Assembly (NCBI GenBank): GCA_038503035.1
Contig: JAVSML010001088.1
Coordinates: 465,196-529,195, forward strand
Direction: 5' to 3'
Length of the DNA: 64,000 bases
DNA from: Crocodylus rhombifer
Taxonomy: Eukaryota > Chordata > Crocodylia > Crocodylidae
Under the pieces are notes generated by a model that worked only from the letters and a program-made list of their open reading frames with translations, did not search any database and was not told the DNA's origin. Position numbers and translations under genes: made by a program. Numbering within the stretch: position 1 is the stretch's first letter; every line of letters starts with the position of its first letter. Below, one piece after another: positions 1-64,000 of this stretch.

Positions 1-1664
1 CTCCTTGGTCTCTCTGCTCCTTTGCTCTAGTTAGGCCTGCTAGTCTGGGCCCACTGTATTAGACCTGGCTTTGAGGAACTAACTCATGTTTGTCCCTCTT
101 GGGTGCTGGAGCACCTCAGCCCCTATCTAGCTTCTGCCTTGCACTCTGCCCACTCTGGGCTCAATAACTGTTCAAGCCTTGAGCCTGCCTTTGGCCCAAC
201 CCAAACCACCAGTTAAACTGTAACATAAATGTCAAGTCTCTGGGCTACAACATAAACATAAAGGGATAAAAGCCCTCTTCCCCTTTAAACTTTCACTCAC
301 TAATACAGCATACCTCCCATCCTGGGCTTTTTGTGAGCTCCCTGAGCTGCACTGTTCCTGCAGTCAGCAAAGCAATCAGCTTAGCAGTAGCTCTGCTAGG
401 CAAGAGCTCCTTCCCCTGTGGCTGGCAGAGAGACTCCCTTCCTAGCCCCAGCCTCGGGCTTATATGCTTCCAGGGCCCCACCTACCTGTCATCCTGCAGC
501 TACCTACTAATTGCTCCACTAGCTTGTTGCCCCAGCAACATGCAGCTGCTGCACCTTGCCTAGCCTGCAGTGCTCCCTGGCTGGGATGCTTTTACCTTAA
601 AGTAACAGAGAGCCCTAGGCTTTCTGTTACACTAGGGTTAAAAGATTTAGGTTTCAGGGTGATTGTTGATAGAAGTTTTTGACTTTGCTGTTCAGGTGAG
701 GTGATCATTTGCCCTTCAGCCAATACACAATTGGTGAAATGAAACTGTAGCCAAAGTAATGGAATGTCTCTACACATAATATAACTATTATTCAGATGGG
801 CTGAAACTAACTTTGTCCACATAAAACTAGTGTAATAAATATGTATTAAAATTAATTAATTCATGTTAAACACCTTCATACATGAAGGAGACAGTAGGAA
901 ACAGAAGATTAAAATCCATGGACAACCCTAGGACCAAATCACAGATCCTTGACCATTCTGTATCACTTTTCAACATTTTAGAGCCATTGAGCTATCAAGA
1001 TTTGAGAGCCAACAGCTCAGAGAATACCTTAAATTGCCCCAGTGCTATACAATGTGGGCATATAATGCAGCTTCTTACCATGGCATGTGGCCCTGAATTA
1101 GTCATACAGGTCTCTCTTTTAGCTAGGGCTTGCTCTGTAGTTTAAACAGCCAGCTCTTTCTGAAGGCTTCTGTGCAACTGGAAAGCATCAAGTTACAATG
1201 GATGGATCTTCAGGTACTTGTTCTTTTACCATCAGTGATTCACATACAAATTTGCTACTTTTTCTTGTGTAAATCTACTAAGGAATCTTTAGCTTTAGAG
1301 CAGCATTCATCAAGCCATAGTTTGGGCCACCAAAACCTATTCCTTATAGAGGCGCTCTGTGAGAACGTTTTCCAGCTGTTGAATAACCGCTTCATATTGA
1401 ATAATTGCTTCTCGGGGCTCTTTTTCTTTCAGAGTCCAAGATGAGGGAGGAGCCTGAGACAGTACCTTTGAAAAGAGCAATGTGTTTCTCTCTCAACTTA
1501 TTATTCCACTCAGTGCTCTTCTTACTGATTACTCCTAAACTGTGAGCTAGCTATATAGTTTGTAAGGGAAAACACTTTATAAAAATCTAATGGAATTTTC
1601 AGGGCGAGGGGGAAGTTGTCACTCTCCGTACATGGAAGAATTTCCAATGATTTCCACTTATTAG
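1..1664. other. Downstream intergenic DNA, unclassified repeat-like start
   Basis: Positions 1-650 are C- and T-rich and include TATA-like words (GATAAAAGCC near 265, TTATATG near 460). They end in a 13-bp hairpin at 602-630 (GTAACAGAGAGCC against GGCTTTCTGTTAC, one mismatch, CTA loop). This could be part of an LTR or other mobile element, but no defining motif or coding region is seen. Positions 660-1664 are AT-rich and show nothing. Confidence 0.3.
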
Positions 1665-2055
1665 TAAATAGCAGAGGTGGGCAAAATACAGCTCACAGGG
1701 GTGGGCAGGAGCAGGAATCCAGATCATCAAGGGATTTTGTCCGGCCTGCAGTGGGTCCCTCCATCCCAGCTGTCCAGTTGCAGGAGCTGCCTGGATCATG
1801 GTGCATGGGGCCTCAAATTTTGCCCCTACCTCCCCCTTCCTTCACAACAGACTTACCAGCCGAACCTGGCTGCTCTCCACACTGCCAGGCTGTGCTCTTG
1901 GATACCTGCATGCTGCACTGTGGCTGGGTGCATGCACAAGGCATTTAAATCAGCAACGTTATTGGCTACATCAACAAAAAAAAGCCGATTGTTGATACAG
2001 TCAATTTTCCTTATATCGGTGCCGATCTGATATGGGACCAATGTATCAGTGAACC
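1665..2055. mobile_element. hAT-like nonautonomous element (tentative)
   Basis: The left edge reads GCAGAGGTGGGCAAAATAC, a common hAT-type terminus, and the right edge reads GTATCAGTGAACCTCTAC, whose reverse complement begins GTAGAGGTTCAC. The terminal match is short (G-YAGAGGT). The interior has no transposase frame. The open frames over it are shadows. Confidence 0.4.
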
Positions 2056-2631
2056 TCTACTTGACATAATTACTTCTAACTTTATAATTACTTCTAACTC
2101 TGGATATTTATTTCAGATCATCTTCAGAGTGTTATGTAACACTTCCCATTTCAAGACTGCATCTATTATAAACACTGATAAAAATTAAAGGAGACTGTGC
2201 CATGGCATTCAGTAAGCTCTGTGAAAAGATATGCTAACTCAATTTCTAATCCTTACTCCTCAATTAAATGAGAGTAACCAAACCTCCTTTTGACCACCCC
2301 TAGTATGGAATTTCCATTCCTGGATTCTTTCCATTTTAGAAAAAAGGATAACTATGTTTCTTGCAAAATCAAAATATCAAAATTATTAATAACATGATTT
2401 GTTTGACACCTCTACTATGTTACAAACTATAAGAATAGTCCTACCTAGTGATGAAGCAATTTGTTTCTCCATAGGATCTAGTCAATCTCTTAAGTCCACA
2501 GATACATGAGTAGCACAGTCATTGATTAGACTGGAGACCCTCAGCTGTCTTATAATATTTCTTACTTTAGAGAAGTAGGCTATATTCTTTAAGTTCCATG
2601 CTCTTCTCCATACAAATGACCTGGGAAATAC
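2056..2631. other. Intergenic AT-rich DNA
   Basis: No gene, RNA or clear repeat is visible. Confidence 0.6.
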
Positions 2632-2905
2632 AGAATCATAGGAAATTAGGGTTGGAAGGGACTTCAAAGAGGCCATTTAGTCCAATAAGAGCAGAGATCC
2701 TGCTCAAAGCAGGACCATTTCCAACTATCATTCTATCCAGGGCTATATCTAGCAAGGCCTAAAAACCTCCGAGGATGGAGATTCCACCACTTCTCAAGGT
2801 AAACCATTCCAATGTTTCACCACCCTCCTAGTGAGAAAGTTTTTCCTAAAATCCAATGAAAACCTCCTTTGCTGTAACTTGAGTCCTTTGCCGACAATTG
2901 CTGAC
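2632..2905 (-). mobile_element. CR1 LINE 3' fragment, old
   Basis: On the plus strand the text runs CAGAATCATAGGAAATTAGG, GTTGGAAGGGACTTC, then TTTAGTCCAA, the complement of a CR1 tail. Diverged reverse-transcriptase C-terminal sequence follows (ACCATTCCAATGTTTCACCA). It is an old truncated copy on the minus strand. Confidence 0.7.
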
Positions 2906-3784
2906 CCATGTTTCCCCCATATTTAAAACAAGATATATTTAAGAATTCAAAGACACCAGCATAGAGAAGTATATGCAACCAGTGAGATTTTCTCAAACTG
3001 TCCCTTTTTCTGAAATTAATAAAGCAGTCTTCTGGCTTAGATACCCATCTGAAGTGCAAAACCATGAACAATGAAAGGCCATTACTAGATCAAGATTCAC
3101 ACTAAGCAGACCTGCAGTTGTCAAGGGGAAGTGGTGTCGGACCCTATAGTCAGACAGCATATGTTCTTGCAAGAAGAGTGAAATAGATTACCTAAATCAC
3201 TATTTATGGTCTTGCTCATTCTTTGAAGAAATAAGAAGAAAATTGATCTTTCCATTAGTGAAAAATTTTCAGTATTAATGAAGGAAACCAATTTTGTTTC
3301 TCTCTAAGAATTTTCAACTTGTCCTACACTCCATAGGTGTATTTGTGTTATTTGCACAAAGCATAATGGCCAAAATCAAATAGAATTCCATGTTCTTACT
3401 TTTTTATTCTAGTATTTTATATTGTTTCATTTATTTATTTCTGTGTATCATGACATATTACATTTGATTTTACTTTTGTTTAAAACTAGAAGAATGTGTA
3501 ATTTTATTGTATGGTTTTACCAATAACCAAAAATCATGGACTTATTATTATTACATAGCCTATAATTTTATCGTTAATTCAACTGTATCATTTTAGCAAA
3601 AGGTGCAAATAAACTACTATTGTGTAAGTAATAGCTGTTGTTTTGCTATAAATAACTGAAATCTATACTGCATCCAAGTCTTTCTTTAATTTGCTCTCTG
3701 CACTGAAATTGCTTCTGCATATCTTAATATACTATATAGTCCTATATAAATTAGCATAAACCCTGCAGTGTTTTAATACAAAGA
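2906..3784. other. Intergenic AT-rich DNA
   Basis: AT-rich; nothing recognisable. Confidence 0.6.
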
Positions 3785-4042
3785 GGGTACATCTACATGT
3801 TCATTAATGTGCTGTAGTTACTGTGCATTAACTTTAGTATTTGCATAACCAAATACTAAATCAATGTGCAGTAACTGGTGCTACTGCATAGTAGCGCAGG
3901 TACATGGTTTTTTTTCAGATGCTTAACTGTGCAGTAGTTTAATACTACCGCCCAGTAGTGTATTAGCACAGTTTTTGCCTGACACGCTACTGCACAGTGT
4001 TATTAGGCTACTGTGCAGTTAGGCTCTTGTGTAGACATGCCC
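3785..4042. mobile_element. MITE family B copy 1 (TACTGTGCAG family)
   Basis: Inverted termini GGGTACATCTACATG and (complemented) GGGCATGTCTACACAAG are flanked by AGA on both sides, a possible 3-bp target duplication. The interior holds repeated, degenerate TACTGTGCAGTAG words in both orientations. Related copies are at 46168, 54250 and 55981. It has no coding capacity, and its superfamily is uncertain (PIF/Harbinger would fit a 3-bp duplication). Confidence 0.7.
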
Positions 4043-5359
4043 AGAAAGGCCAAAATATAGAAGCACTTGTACGTAACAAATACTTGCAAAAAGCTTTATT
4101 AGTTGGTACAGACCTTATGCAAATTGGTGAAAAAGGCTGAGAGTGTCAGGAGGAAGAGGAGAGTTAAGAGAATCTCAAGTGTTTCATGACTTCCATTCAG
4201 TTTTTAGGAAGACGGAAGTGGCCAAGAATAAAAGGTCTTGCATGGCTACATGAAAAAGAGAAAACCAGGATGAAATAAGAGGCCAGAGAAAAAAACAATT
4301 AGTGCTGGGCAAGAGACAAAATGTTTATCTGATTTGCTTTGCTCTGCAATGTAGTCTTACATACAGAGGCTTTTATGGCATGGAATGTTTCAGTACAAAA
4401 GACAGAGTTAGTGGATTCGGCATAGCAAAAATATTTTTATGTAGTATTCCCATTCTCTTAACCCCATAGCAGCGCCCACCCCACTACACAAGCCAGAACT
4501 CCTGACCTGCACATGAAGTAGGAAAACAGTACTACAGATACAGAACACTCTACTACTTCTCTTCCCTGTGAAAGGAGGGTCAAAGGGTTAAGGGAGGATC
4601 TGTATAAGATGATAGAGCCCCAGATTTGATATTAGTGCATTTTGAAAAGCAGTTTTGTTTTCACACAGGCTTTTGTCAGGAATATGTGAATACGTGTCTG
4701 GCTGAACTGCAAACGGTTCCAATTTCACAGGGTAACATTTTTGAACAGCAACAAGGAAAATTTCAATTTATTATGTTGGCTAACGACCGATTGTTTTATG
4801 AAAAGCAATAAATATTTGTACTAAAGTTTCCCTAAAAATATTTGGCAAGCTCCATGGTTCAAGTAAAAAGGCATGGGAAAAAAGCATCATTTGCCCTAGT
4901 AATAAAACAAGATTGCCTTTGAATTCATGTTTAGTAGCAAGTCTAGAAGAATATGATTTAGAAACATAGTTTATTTATACTACTGGTTCAACTCTATCTT
5001 CAAACAATTATCATCAATTATCCATAAGAGAAAATGTATGTGCATCAACCCAGATCTGTACTTAGCACACACACTTCATTGTTCATGCAAGAACACTTAT
5101 GGCAGGAGTCATGCAAGAACACTTATGGCACCAGATGGCAGTGCTGTACATAGTTCTTAAATTGGCAAGGTCTACTCAGTCTTTAAAGAAATGTTGTGTT
5201 GTTAATTTTATGATTCAGTTTCTTTTTATGTGAGCTGTGGCAAGCAGCAAGGGAACCTGGTTACTACAATAGCTTCTTTTTCTAGCATCAGTTCTTGGGC
5301 ACAGCTGCACCTTGAGCATAAGGCATTAGTGCTGGGTTTGGATTTCTAAAGGAAACCAG
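4043..5359. other. Intergenic DNA with a short tandem duplication
   Basis: Mostly AT-rich, without genes. A unit of about 26 bases containing TCATGCAAGAACACTTATGG occurs twice in tandem at 5083-5133. Confidence 0.6.
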
Positions 5360-6354
5360 CTCAGTTTGATAAATGGCAAGAACAATGCACTGAGGAGAAC
5401 ACCCAGGATTGCCACCTCACTAATCTTAAAAAGGCTTTCACTCAACAAGGACACTCTTCCAGAGAGACAGATCACACATTTGAAAGAACCACCCAGATAC
5501 TATTTGAAGAACTGCTGCAGTACAGAACCACCACCCCCCCAACACACACACACTAATCGCACACCACTGATTATGACATATCACCACTCCCCCAATCCCA
5601 TATGGAAAATCCTCAAACAATTGCAACCCATACTAGAATGAGACTGTATTCTTAAAGCGATCTTCCCAGAACAACCCATCCTAGCCTTCAAACAAGCACT
5701 GAACCTCACTAACCTCCTCACCAGAAACAAACTTCCTAGGGCCCAGAACACACTAAATGGATCCAGCCCATACCCTGACAAGAAATGTAAAACCTGCCAA
5801 CACATCTCCATCACCCCTACAATTATTACACCCCACGACAGAGCCATCAGCATTCCTGCATCCTACAGCTGCACCTCCAGAAATGTAATGTATCTTATCC
5901 AATACACAAATGCCCTGATGGAAAATACATAGGAGAGACCAAACAACAACTGTGCACCAGAATGAATGCACACCGGAAATCTATCAAAGAGAATAATACC
6001 CAGTTATCAGTGGGTACAAAAAATCATGGACTAAATATAGACATTGGATTTATGATACACTATAACCTGCCTGACTCCCCAGGTACCTCTCCACTATTTA
6101 CCCACTACATTCATCCCCCTTCTCTCCCCCAACACCCTCCAGACTGTCTCGCACCCACTGATCCTCAATTTACATCTTCACTGACTACCTGTCTTGCTAT
6201 TCATTCCATCCAGGAAGAGCACACGCCAACTGCAGAGGCTTCCTCAGCCTGATGAAGGGTTTTTATACCTGAAAGCCTGCTAAGAAATTGTTTTTTCAAC
6301 TATTTAAGTTGGTCTAATAAAAGATATAATATTCACCCAATGAACCTTGTCTGG
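5360..6354 (+). mobile_element. Penelope-like retroelement remnant (RT end, GIY-YIG, 3' tail)
   Basis: Plus-strand frames broken by stops and shifts read TPLIMTYHHSPNPIWKIL then ILAFKQALNLTNLL, the post-RT linker region. They continue NVMYLIQ, then (shifted) CPDGKYIGETKQQLCTRMNA, the GIY-YIG endonuclease typical of Penelope-like elements. The 3' tail has CCTGATGAAGG, GAAAGC and TTGGTCTAATAAAAG. Inverse tail copies occur at 15923, 24632 and 51883. It is a dead, 5'-truncated copy. Confidence 0.8.
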
Positions 6355-8289
6355 TAAGAACAATATAATTGAATCTTGAATTAAGAAAATCTGCCCTCCA
6401 AACATGAAACTGCCCAATCTATAATGACTCAATATGTTGTTAGTGGGTAGGGGTGAGACAGTTCAATTAATTTACCTTTCACCAACTCAGCATTCATTAT
6501 GAACATTCATGGGATCATCCATTGAGCAAAATATATAGGATACTGACAGGAGAAAACAGGAAGATTATCTATAATTAATTTGGCTTGACTCAAATTTATT
6601 AATTATTAATTAATTCATCTTGTTTAACAGTACTGTATGTTTTCTAATAATACATCAATGACTGTTGATTTATTAATCTACTATCAAAAAGTGGATTGCC
6701 TTTTCAACATATGTAGCTTTGCCTATCAGTGGCTTGATGTTCAGTATATCTTTTTTTTACTTATTTATAATTTAAAATGTCTATATAATAAAAATGGGGC
6801 TTTTTCTACAGGTACAGGAAGAAGACCTCAGTAATTTCCCAGTTGGATGGCCCTTCCCACTTAATCCACTGTTTGCCACTGAATAAGCATAGGCTTTTAA
6901 AATCCCATACAACACAGATTTTGGCTGTAACCACTAGCCAATCCTTCGCTAGTTTCAGCCACTTGATACCATGCATTCCAAAGAGAGCTAGCGGAGTCTC
7001 TGTCCCCCCCACTGATTTAGGAAAAGGGAAGCTATTGTCTGCAAGGACCCTTAGCAAGCTATGAAGCAATAACAGGACCTGACATACCTTTGCTCACTTT
7101 TGGGCGTGGTTCATCACATGTGCAGTCACATTGGAGAGCTCTTATTCTAGGACTCCAGTAAGGCAGCTCCTCCTTCTCCAGTGTTGCCTTTCCAAGCACT
7201 CAGAAGTCCCCATAATTCATGAAGTTGGCTTAAATATTGATTGTTAAAAAGAGTGCGGGTACATGGGTTTTTAGAAGCCCAGCAACTTTATTTTAATGAA
7301 ATCTGATATACTCACAAAACAGCCTATCTTTACACCAAATGTGGCCAAACTGACAAAAGTGGCATGAATGTTGCATGGGTATCACAGACACCATTCTTCT
7401 CTCTCTCCTTTGAACTGCAGCCAGACCAGCAGGGTATTCATTCCCCCTGCAAACAATATTGAGAGCACAGTCCTCACAATGCATCAGGAAAAAAAAATAC
7501 AATCATGGAGTTTTCTTTTGAGATGTCAGAAGTGAGCTACTCTGGAATCTCATCAGGTTCCAAAATTAACACTATCCCTCCTCTGCCCTATTATACACAA
7601 GAGGTCCTTACCCTCTCAGCAACAATTCATGCGACTTGCCAGAGGTAGATACTGCTGTGACCTTTAATAATGTTCTTCAGCTGGAGTCAAAGCTTAAATG
7701 CACAGCTAGTCTGAGCAAGTGAGCAGAAAAACACACTCAGTTGCATAATGTTTCAAAACCAGAAAATGTCCTGATTATGGTATCTAAATAGCTAAAACTC
7801 TGTCCAGGTTGCATTTCAAACATATATTTTTTTCTGAAGGGTAAAAGGAAATAATAAGATAAGAGATGAGATCTGTGGAAAAGCTAGAGGTAAGAAACAG
7901 GGAGCTGTGAATCACCTCTTATCACATAAAGTTTATGGCTGCCCGACTGGACTAGAACTGCTAATTCTTACTTGGAAGAGAACAGACTGTGGAGAGCAAA
8001 GAGTATACACCATCTGTCTGGGGAGACTAGCTGGAATCTTGGCTGTGGGTCTGTCATAGACAAAGCAGGTTTAGCAGCAGGCATGCTATATAGTTTCCAT
8101 TAGATTTATACTATGCCTCTCTAGGTGCACTTAGACAAGTTTGTTCTGTGTGTTCTTACACTTCTCAATGTTGACAAAAAAGCCAACATCAGAAGTAACA
8201 CTGCTGCACAAAGAAAAAGCTAGTTTTGCAGGGCAAATCTTGACAGAATAGACAAGTGAATGTAAGTGAACAAGAGAAGTAATTATTTT
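6355..8289. other. Intergenic DNA, nothing recognised
   Basis: Low-complexity AT-rich stretches; no gene or repeat family identified. Short open frames here lack codon or motif support. Confidence 0.5.
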
Positions 8290-8777
8290 GCTCTATTCAG
8301 CACTAGTGAGCGTTCACCTGGAGTACTGTGTCCACTTTTAGGTCTTCAAGGATTTGAGTAGTTTGGAAAGAGTGGACTCTTGGTGCACAGAGCACCAGAA
8401 ATGATTAGTGGTCTGGGAGGCGAGACTTATGAGGACACACTGAAAGAGCTGGGGTTATTTAGTCTTGAGGGGGGATTTGATAACTCTCTTCAAAAAAGTT
8501 AAGAACAACTACAGAAAGAACGGAGATGGCTGAAGGGGACAGGACTAGAAGCAGTGACTTCCAGCTGCACCAGGAGAATTTATGTGGGAGATTGGGAGGA
8601 ACTTTCTGAGGGTGGTCAAGAACTGTAGAACAGGTTACCTAGAGAAATTGTGGAATCACCAACCTTGGATGTTTTCAAGAGCAGGTTAAACAGACACTTG
8701 GTTTGGAAGGGTTTAGTTAGGGATGATCCTGCCTTGAGCAAGGGGCTTCCAACTCTACGTTCCTATGATCCTATGAA
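8290..8777 (+). mobile_element. CR1 LINE 3' fragment
   Basis: Degenerate RT C-terminal sequence on the plus strand (TTCACCTGGAGTACTGTGTC, then GATGTTTTCAAGAGCAGG) is followed by a CR1-type tail ending TCCTATGATCCTATGAAA. It is frame-broken and old. Confidence 0.8.
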
Positions 8778-8979
8778 ATTTGCCCACTGTTATACCAGAC
8801 CTGTTAACTTTCAGGACATGTCATAAAGCCACTGCTTAGTGACTTCCTCTGAGGAGTTGGATTTAATTTCAGTGGTTGTTTGAGATTTGGGGGAAGAGAG
8901 GCAGAATGCCTTTTGTTAGCCAGAGTCACAGTTAGGGGCTTTAAAGTCACTTTTCATATACATTTTCTTTTATTTTTAG

Positions 8980-9123
8980 TTGCCTTGGAAAGAATATGGC
9001 TTTTCTGACAATGGTCTTTCCCCATTTCCGCCTAACCAATGTGTTATAAACACCCCTGGGAGAAATCTGAAGAAGGCCTTACACATGATAACCATGATGG
9101 AGTCCAGACATCTCACAAATTTT
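8980..9123 (+). other. Exon-like open segment, unidentified
   Basis: A strong acceptor (CTTTTATTTTTAG) at 8979 and a donor GTAAGC at 9124 bound 144 bases with no stop. They encode 48 residues starting LPWKEYGFSDNGLSPF and ending SRHLTNF; the frame is phase 0 at both ends. It lies on the plus strand beyond the PRKD1 3' end. I do not recognise the peptide. It could be an exon of a noncoding or unknown transcript, a decayed retrocopy, or chance. Confidence 0.25.
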
Positions 9124-9399
9124 GTAAGCCTGTTTTATAGTAATTTAATCTTCATGTATAAATAGATGCTATGCTAAGAAAAAGCTCATATACTCTGTAC
9201 TTTCACAGCTACATTATTGACAGAACCAATTCAACTGAATTATAATTGCACAATATATGCTGAACAAAACCCACATCTTAAAAAAAAATGTGACTTAGGA
9301 GTTTAATTTCCTTAGGAGTTTTTCAGAGCTGGATTATCTTGCAGATCTTTATAATATAAAGCAATTAGAGTGTCACCCAAGGATTAAAGAGTTCTAGAT
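9116..9399 (+). repeat. Direct duplication, copy 1
   Basis: 284 bases from CAAATTTTGTAAGCC to GAGTTCTAGAT recur at 13574-13858 in the same orientation with about 8 differences and one indel (roughly 97% identity). No terminal inverted repeats or poly-A tail mark it as a known element. See findings. Confidence 0.9.
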
Positions 9400-11084
9400 T
9401 TAAACAAGTCAAATAAAAGTCAGTTTAATGAGAAGAAAACATTGCCAGAGGGTTTTTCTCTGCCTTAAGTCAATAGTTCTTAACCATTTTATATTCAAAA
9501 CCACCACTTGTCAAGGTCCCCCTCAAAAAATGCCAGCCCTTAGCTTTCATTCATTGTCAGGAACCCTAACAGGCAGGGAAGCCTCTGCTAATTGCCCAGA
9601 GGGCCACAGCTGCCTGGGGCTCTGACTGGCAGCTCTACCCCAGGTAATGATTCCAGCTGCTTACAGCCTGGCCTCCTGATTGGCTGCTGCCTGATTTAGC
9701 TCAGCTGTGGCAGCAGGCTCTCCATCACCCAACAGTTCCTGTTGACCCTAGCAAGTCTCCGGGATCTAGTACTTTAGGTTTCCTGACTCTGCTTGCTCTG
9801 GTCTTGGATTGTGGTTTCTGAATTTTTCCTTGGATTTGGTCATTTGGCCTCTGAGTCTGAATCCAACCTGAAGTTCAGGAGTTAGAGGAGCTCCAGGTGA
9901 GACTCATAGCCTTAAATCATGACTATTTCTGTTCATGTTTGTGTAGAGGACACTTTTTTTTGGAATGGAAAATTTTAAAAAGCAATCCTGTATGGCAATT
10001 CTCACAAACCTTCTTGTCAGTGAAGGGTCCACCTCTAAAACTGGTAGCTTCTGGGAGTCATAGCTCCTGGAGGCTGGAACCACTTGAAACCCTGTTCAAT
10101 GTTCTGGGTCCATTTTCTACTGGCCTCTCCCAAGTCAAGCAGTAAAAAAGCATTGATAGGCTCCTTTTTGACCTTAGAAGTCCCCACAGGCAAGTAGTTA
10201 AATAAATATTTTTTATAGCTTTTTCTAGGTGAGGTTCAAGAGCTAGAGGGAAGGAGATGGGAGTCATCAGATGTAGGGAAGGTTGTATGATAAACAAAGG
10301 TGGGTAAAGGTGCTGTAGATCTTCCTCATGTGAAGATCACCTTAAAAAAAATCCCCCTGAAGATCAAGGATATTGTGATCTGTCCCCAGAGTTTGACTAA
10401 TACAGATTTTGATTAATTTACTTTTTTTTTTTTGTTGGGGCCCTTTATCACAGCTTCTGGATATGTAGCATATGTAATTTTTACTCCTTTTTCTCAGTAT
10501 ACACACATGAACTGATCAGTGGCATAAATTAACTGCAAGACCCCAGTACTACATGTGTGGATGCTTGGACCTCCATGTCTCCAAATTTCTCCAAATCAAG
10601 AGCAGAATGGGTTAGAATGAGAGAGATCATTTAAAAAAAAAAAATAGCAATTTGTCTTGATGGTTCCAACCAAAGGGCATTCTAATTCAGCTGTTAGCCC
10701 TAACAGAGTCAAACTCTACAGGAAAGTAAAAATCTAGTTTTAGAGAACAGCTTTTCAACCTGATTCTGCCTGTTGGCCCCCTCCCCCTGCCCCCCCAAAG
10801 TCAAAGCTCCTATTGCCTTGTATGGTGCAAAATCAGACCTCAAAACCAAGTCCGGACTGCACTAAGGGCATTAGATCATTCCAAGTCTTTTAATCACTGA
10901 AGCAAACTGCTTAATGATGCATTTCACATCAGCTTGGCAGATAACACATTCAAAGAGCACTTCCTTGTGGAGAGAGGAAAGGTCCTGTACCATCTTCTAA
11001 TAATCTCTGAGGCATTTCTAGGTTTACTTAGCTCAGGAAAAGCAGTCCATGTCACTTTAAACACACAAAAAAGATTCACCAAAG
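9400..11084. other. Intergenic DNA just beyond PRKD1 3' end
   Basis: 9530-9900 is GC-richer (CAGCTGCCTGGGGCTCTGAC and similar) and looks repeat-derived but was not classified. The rest is AT-rich with homopolymer runs (T13 near 10422, A12 near 10634). No gene is seen. Confidence 0.5.

Positions 11085-64000
<52,916 letters not shown>

Noticed and set aside
8980..9123. Extra exon of PRKD1
   Set aside because: It is on the opposite strand and beyond the PRKD1 stop and poly(A) signal.

Overview
This is vertebrate nuclear DNA, most likely from a sauropsid, and a crocodilian (or possibly a turtle) rather than a bird. The evidence is one long, AT-rich, intron-rich gene for a conserved amniote protein, embedded in many CR1 LINE copies, a Penelope-like retroelement, tRNA-derived (MIR-type) SINE pieces and a wealth of short DNA transposons. 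Bird genomes rarely carry this mix. The species call is inference.

The only protein gene that can be supported is PRKD1 (protein kinase D1) on the minus strand. Fourteen coding exons lie between 63352 and 11853. All reading phases join, giving 680 residues plus the stop. The exons match the C-terminal three quarters of a roughly 912-residue protein: second C1 (diacylglycerol-binding) domain, acidic linker, PH domain, and the full Ser/Thr kinase domain with its C-terminal tail and PDZ-binding end VSIL. By human exon numbering these are probably exons 5-18. The N-terminal exons, including the first C1 domain, lie beyond position 64000. The 3'UTR runs to about 11085, where a poly(A) signal is followed by a GT-rich element. 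One intron (36140-33781) has a GC-AG splice pair; all others are GT-AG.

Layout: 1-11084 is downstream intergenic DNA with MITEs, a Penelope remnant (about 5360-6354), a CR1 tail and one unexplained exon-like open segment on the plus strand (8980-9123). 11085-15782 holds the last two coding exons. 15783-33512 is a 17.7-kb intron with a truncated antisense CR1, two large fold-back elements and other repeats. 33513-42011 carries five kinase exons and exon 12. 42012-50346 contains repeat-rich introns, including a nearly complete young CR1 (about 46.7-49.76 kb) with only two frameshifts. 50347-63352 carries the PH and C1 exons.

No novel gene system is visible. The most unusual signal is local copy-and-paste of short sequence. 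A Tigger-like MITE at 53498-53952 contains a 28-bp exact copy of nearby intron and a 35-bp near-copy of the end of PRKD1 exon 10. A 284-bp segment from 9116-9399 recurs at 13574-13858 inside an old SINE. The large fold-back elements with alternating inverted arms are also notable.
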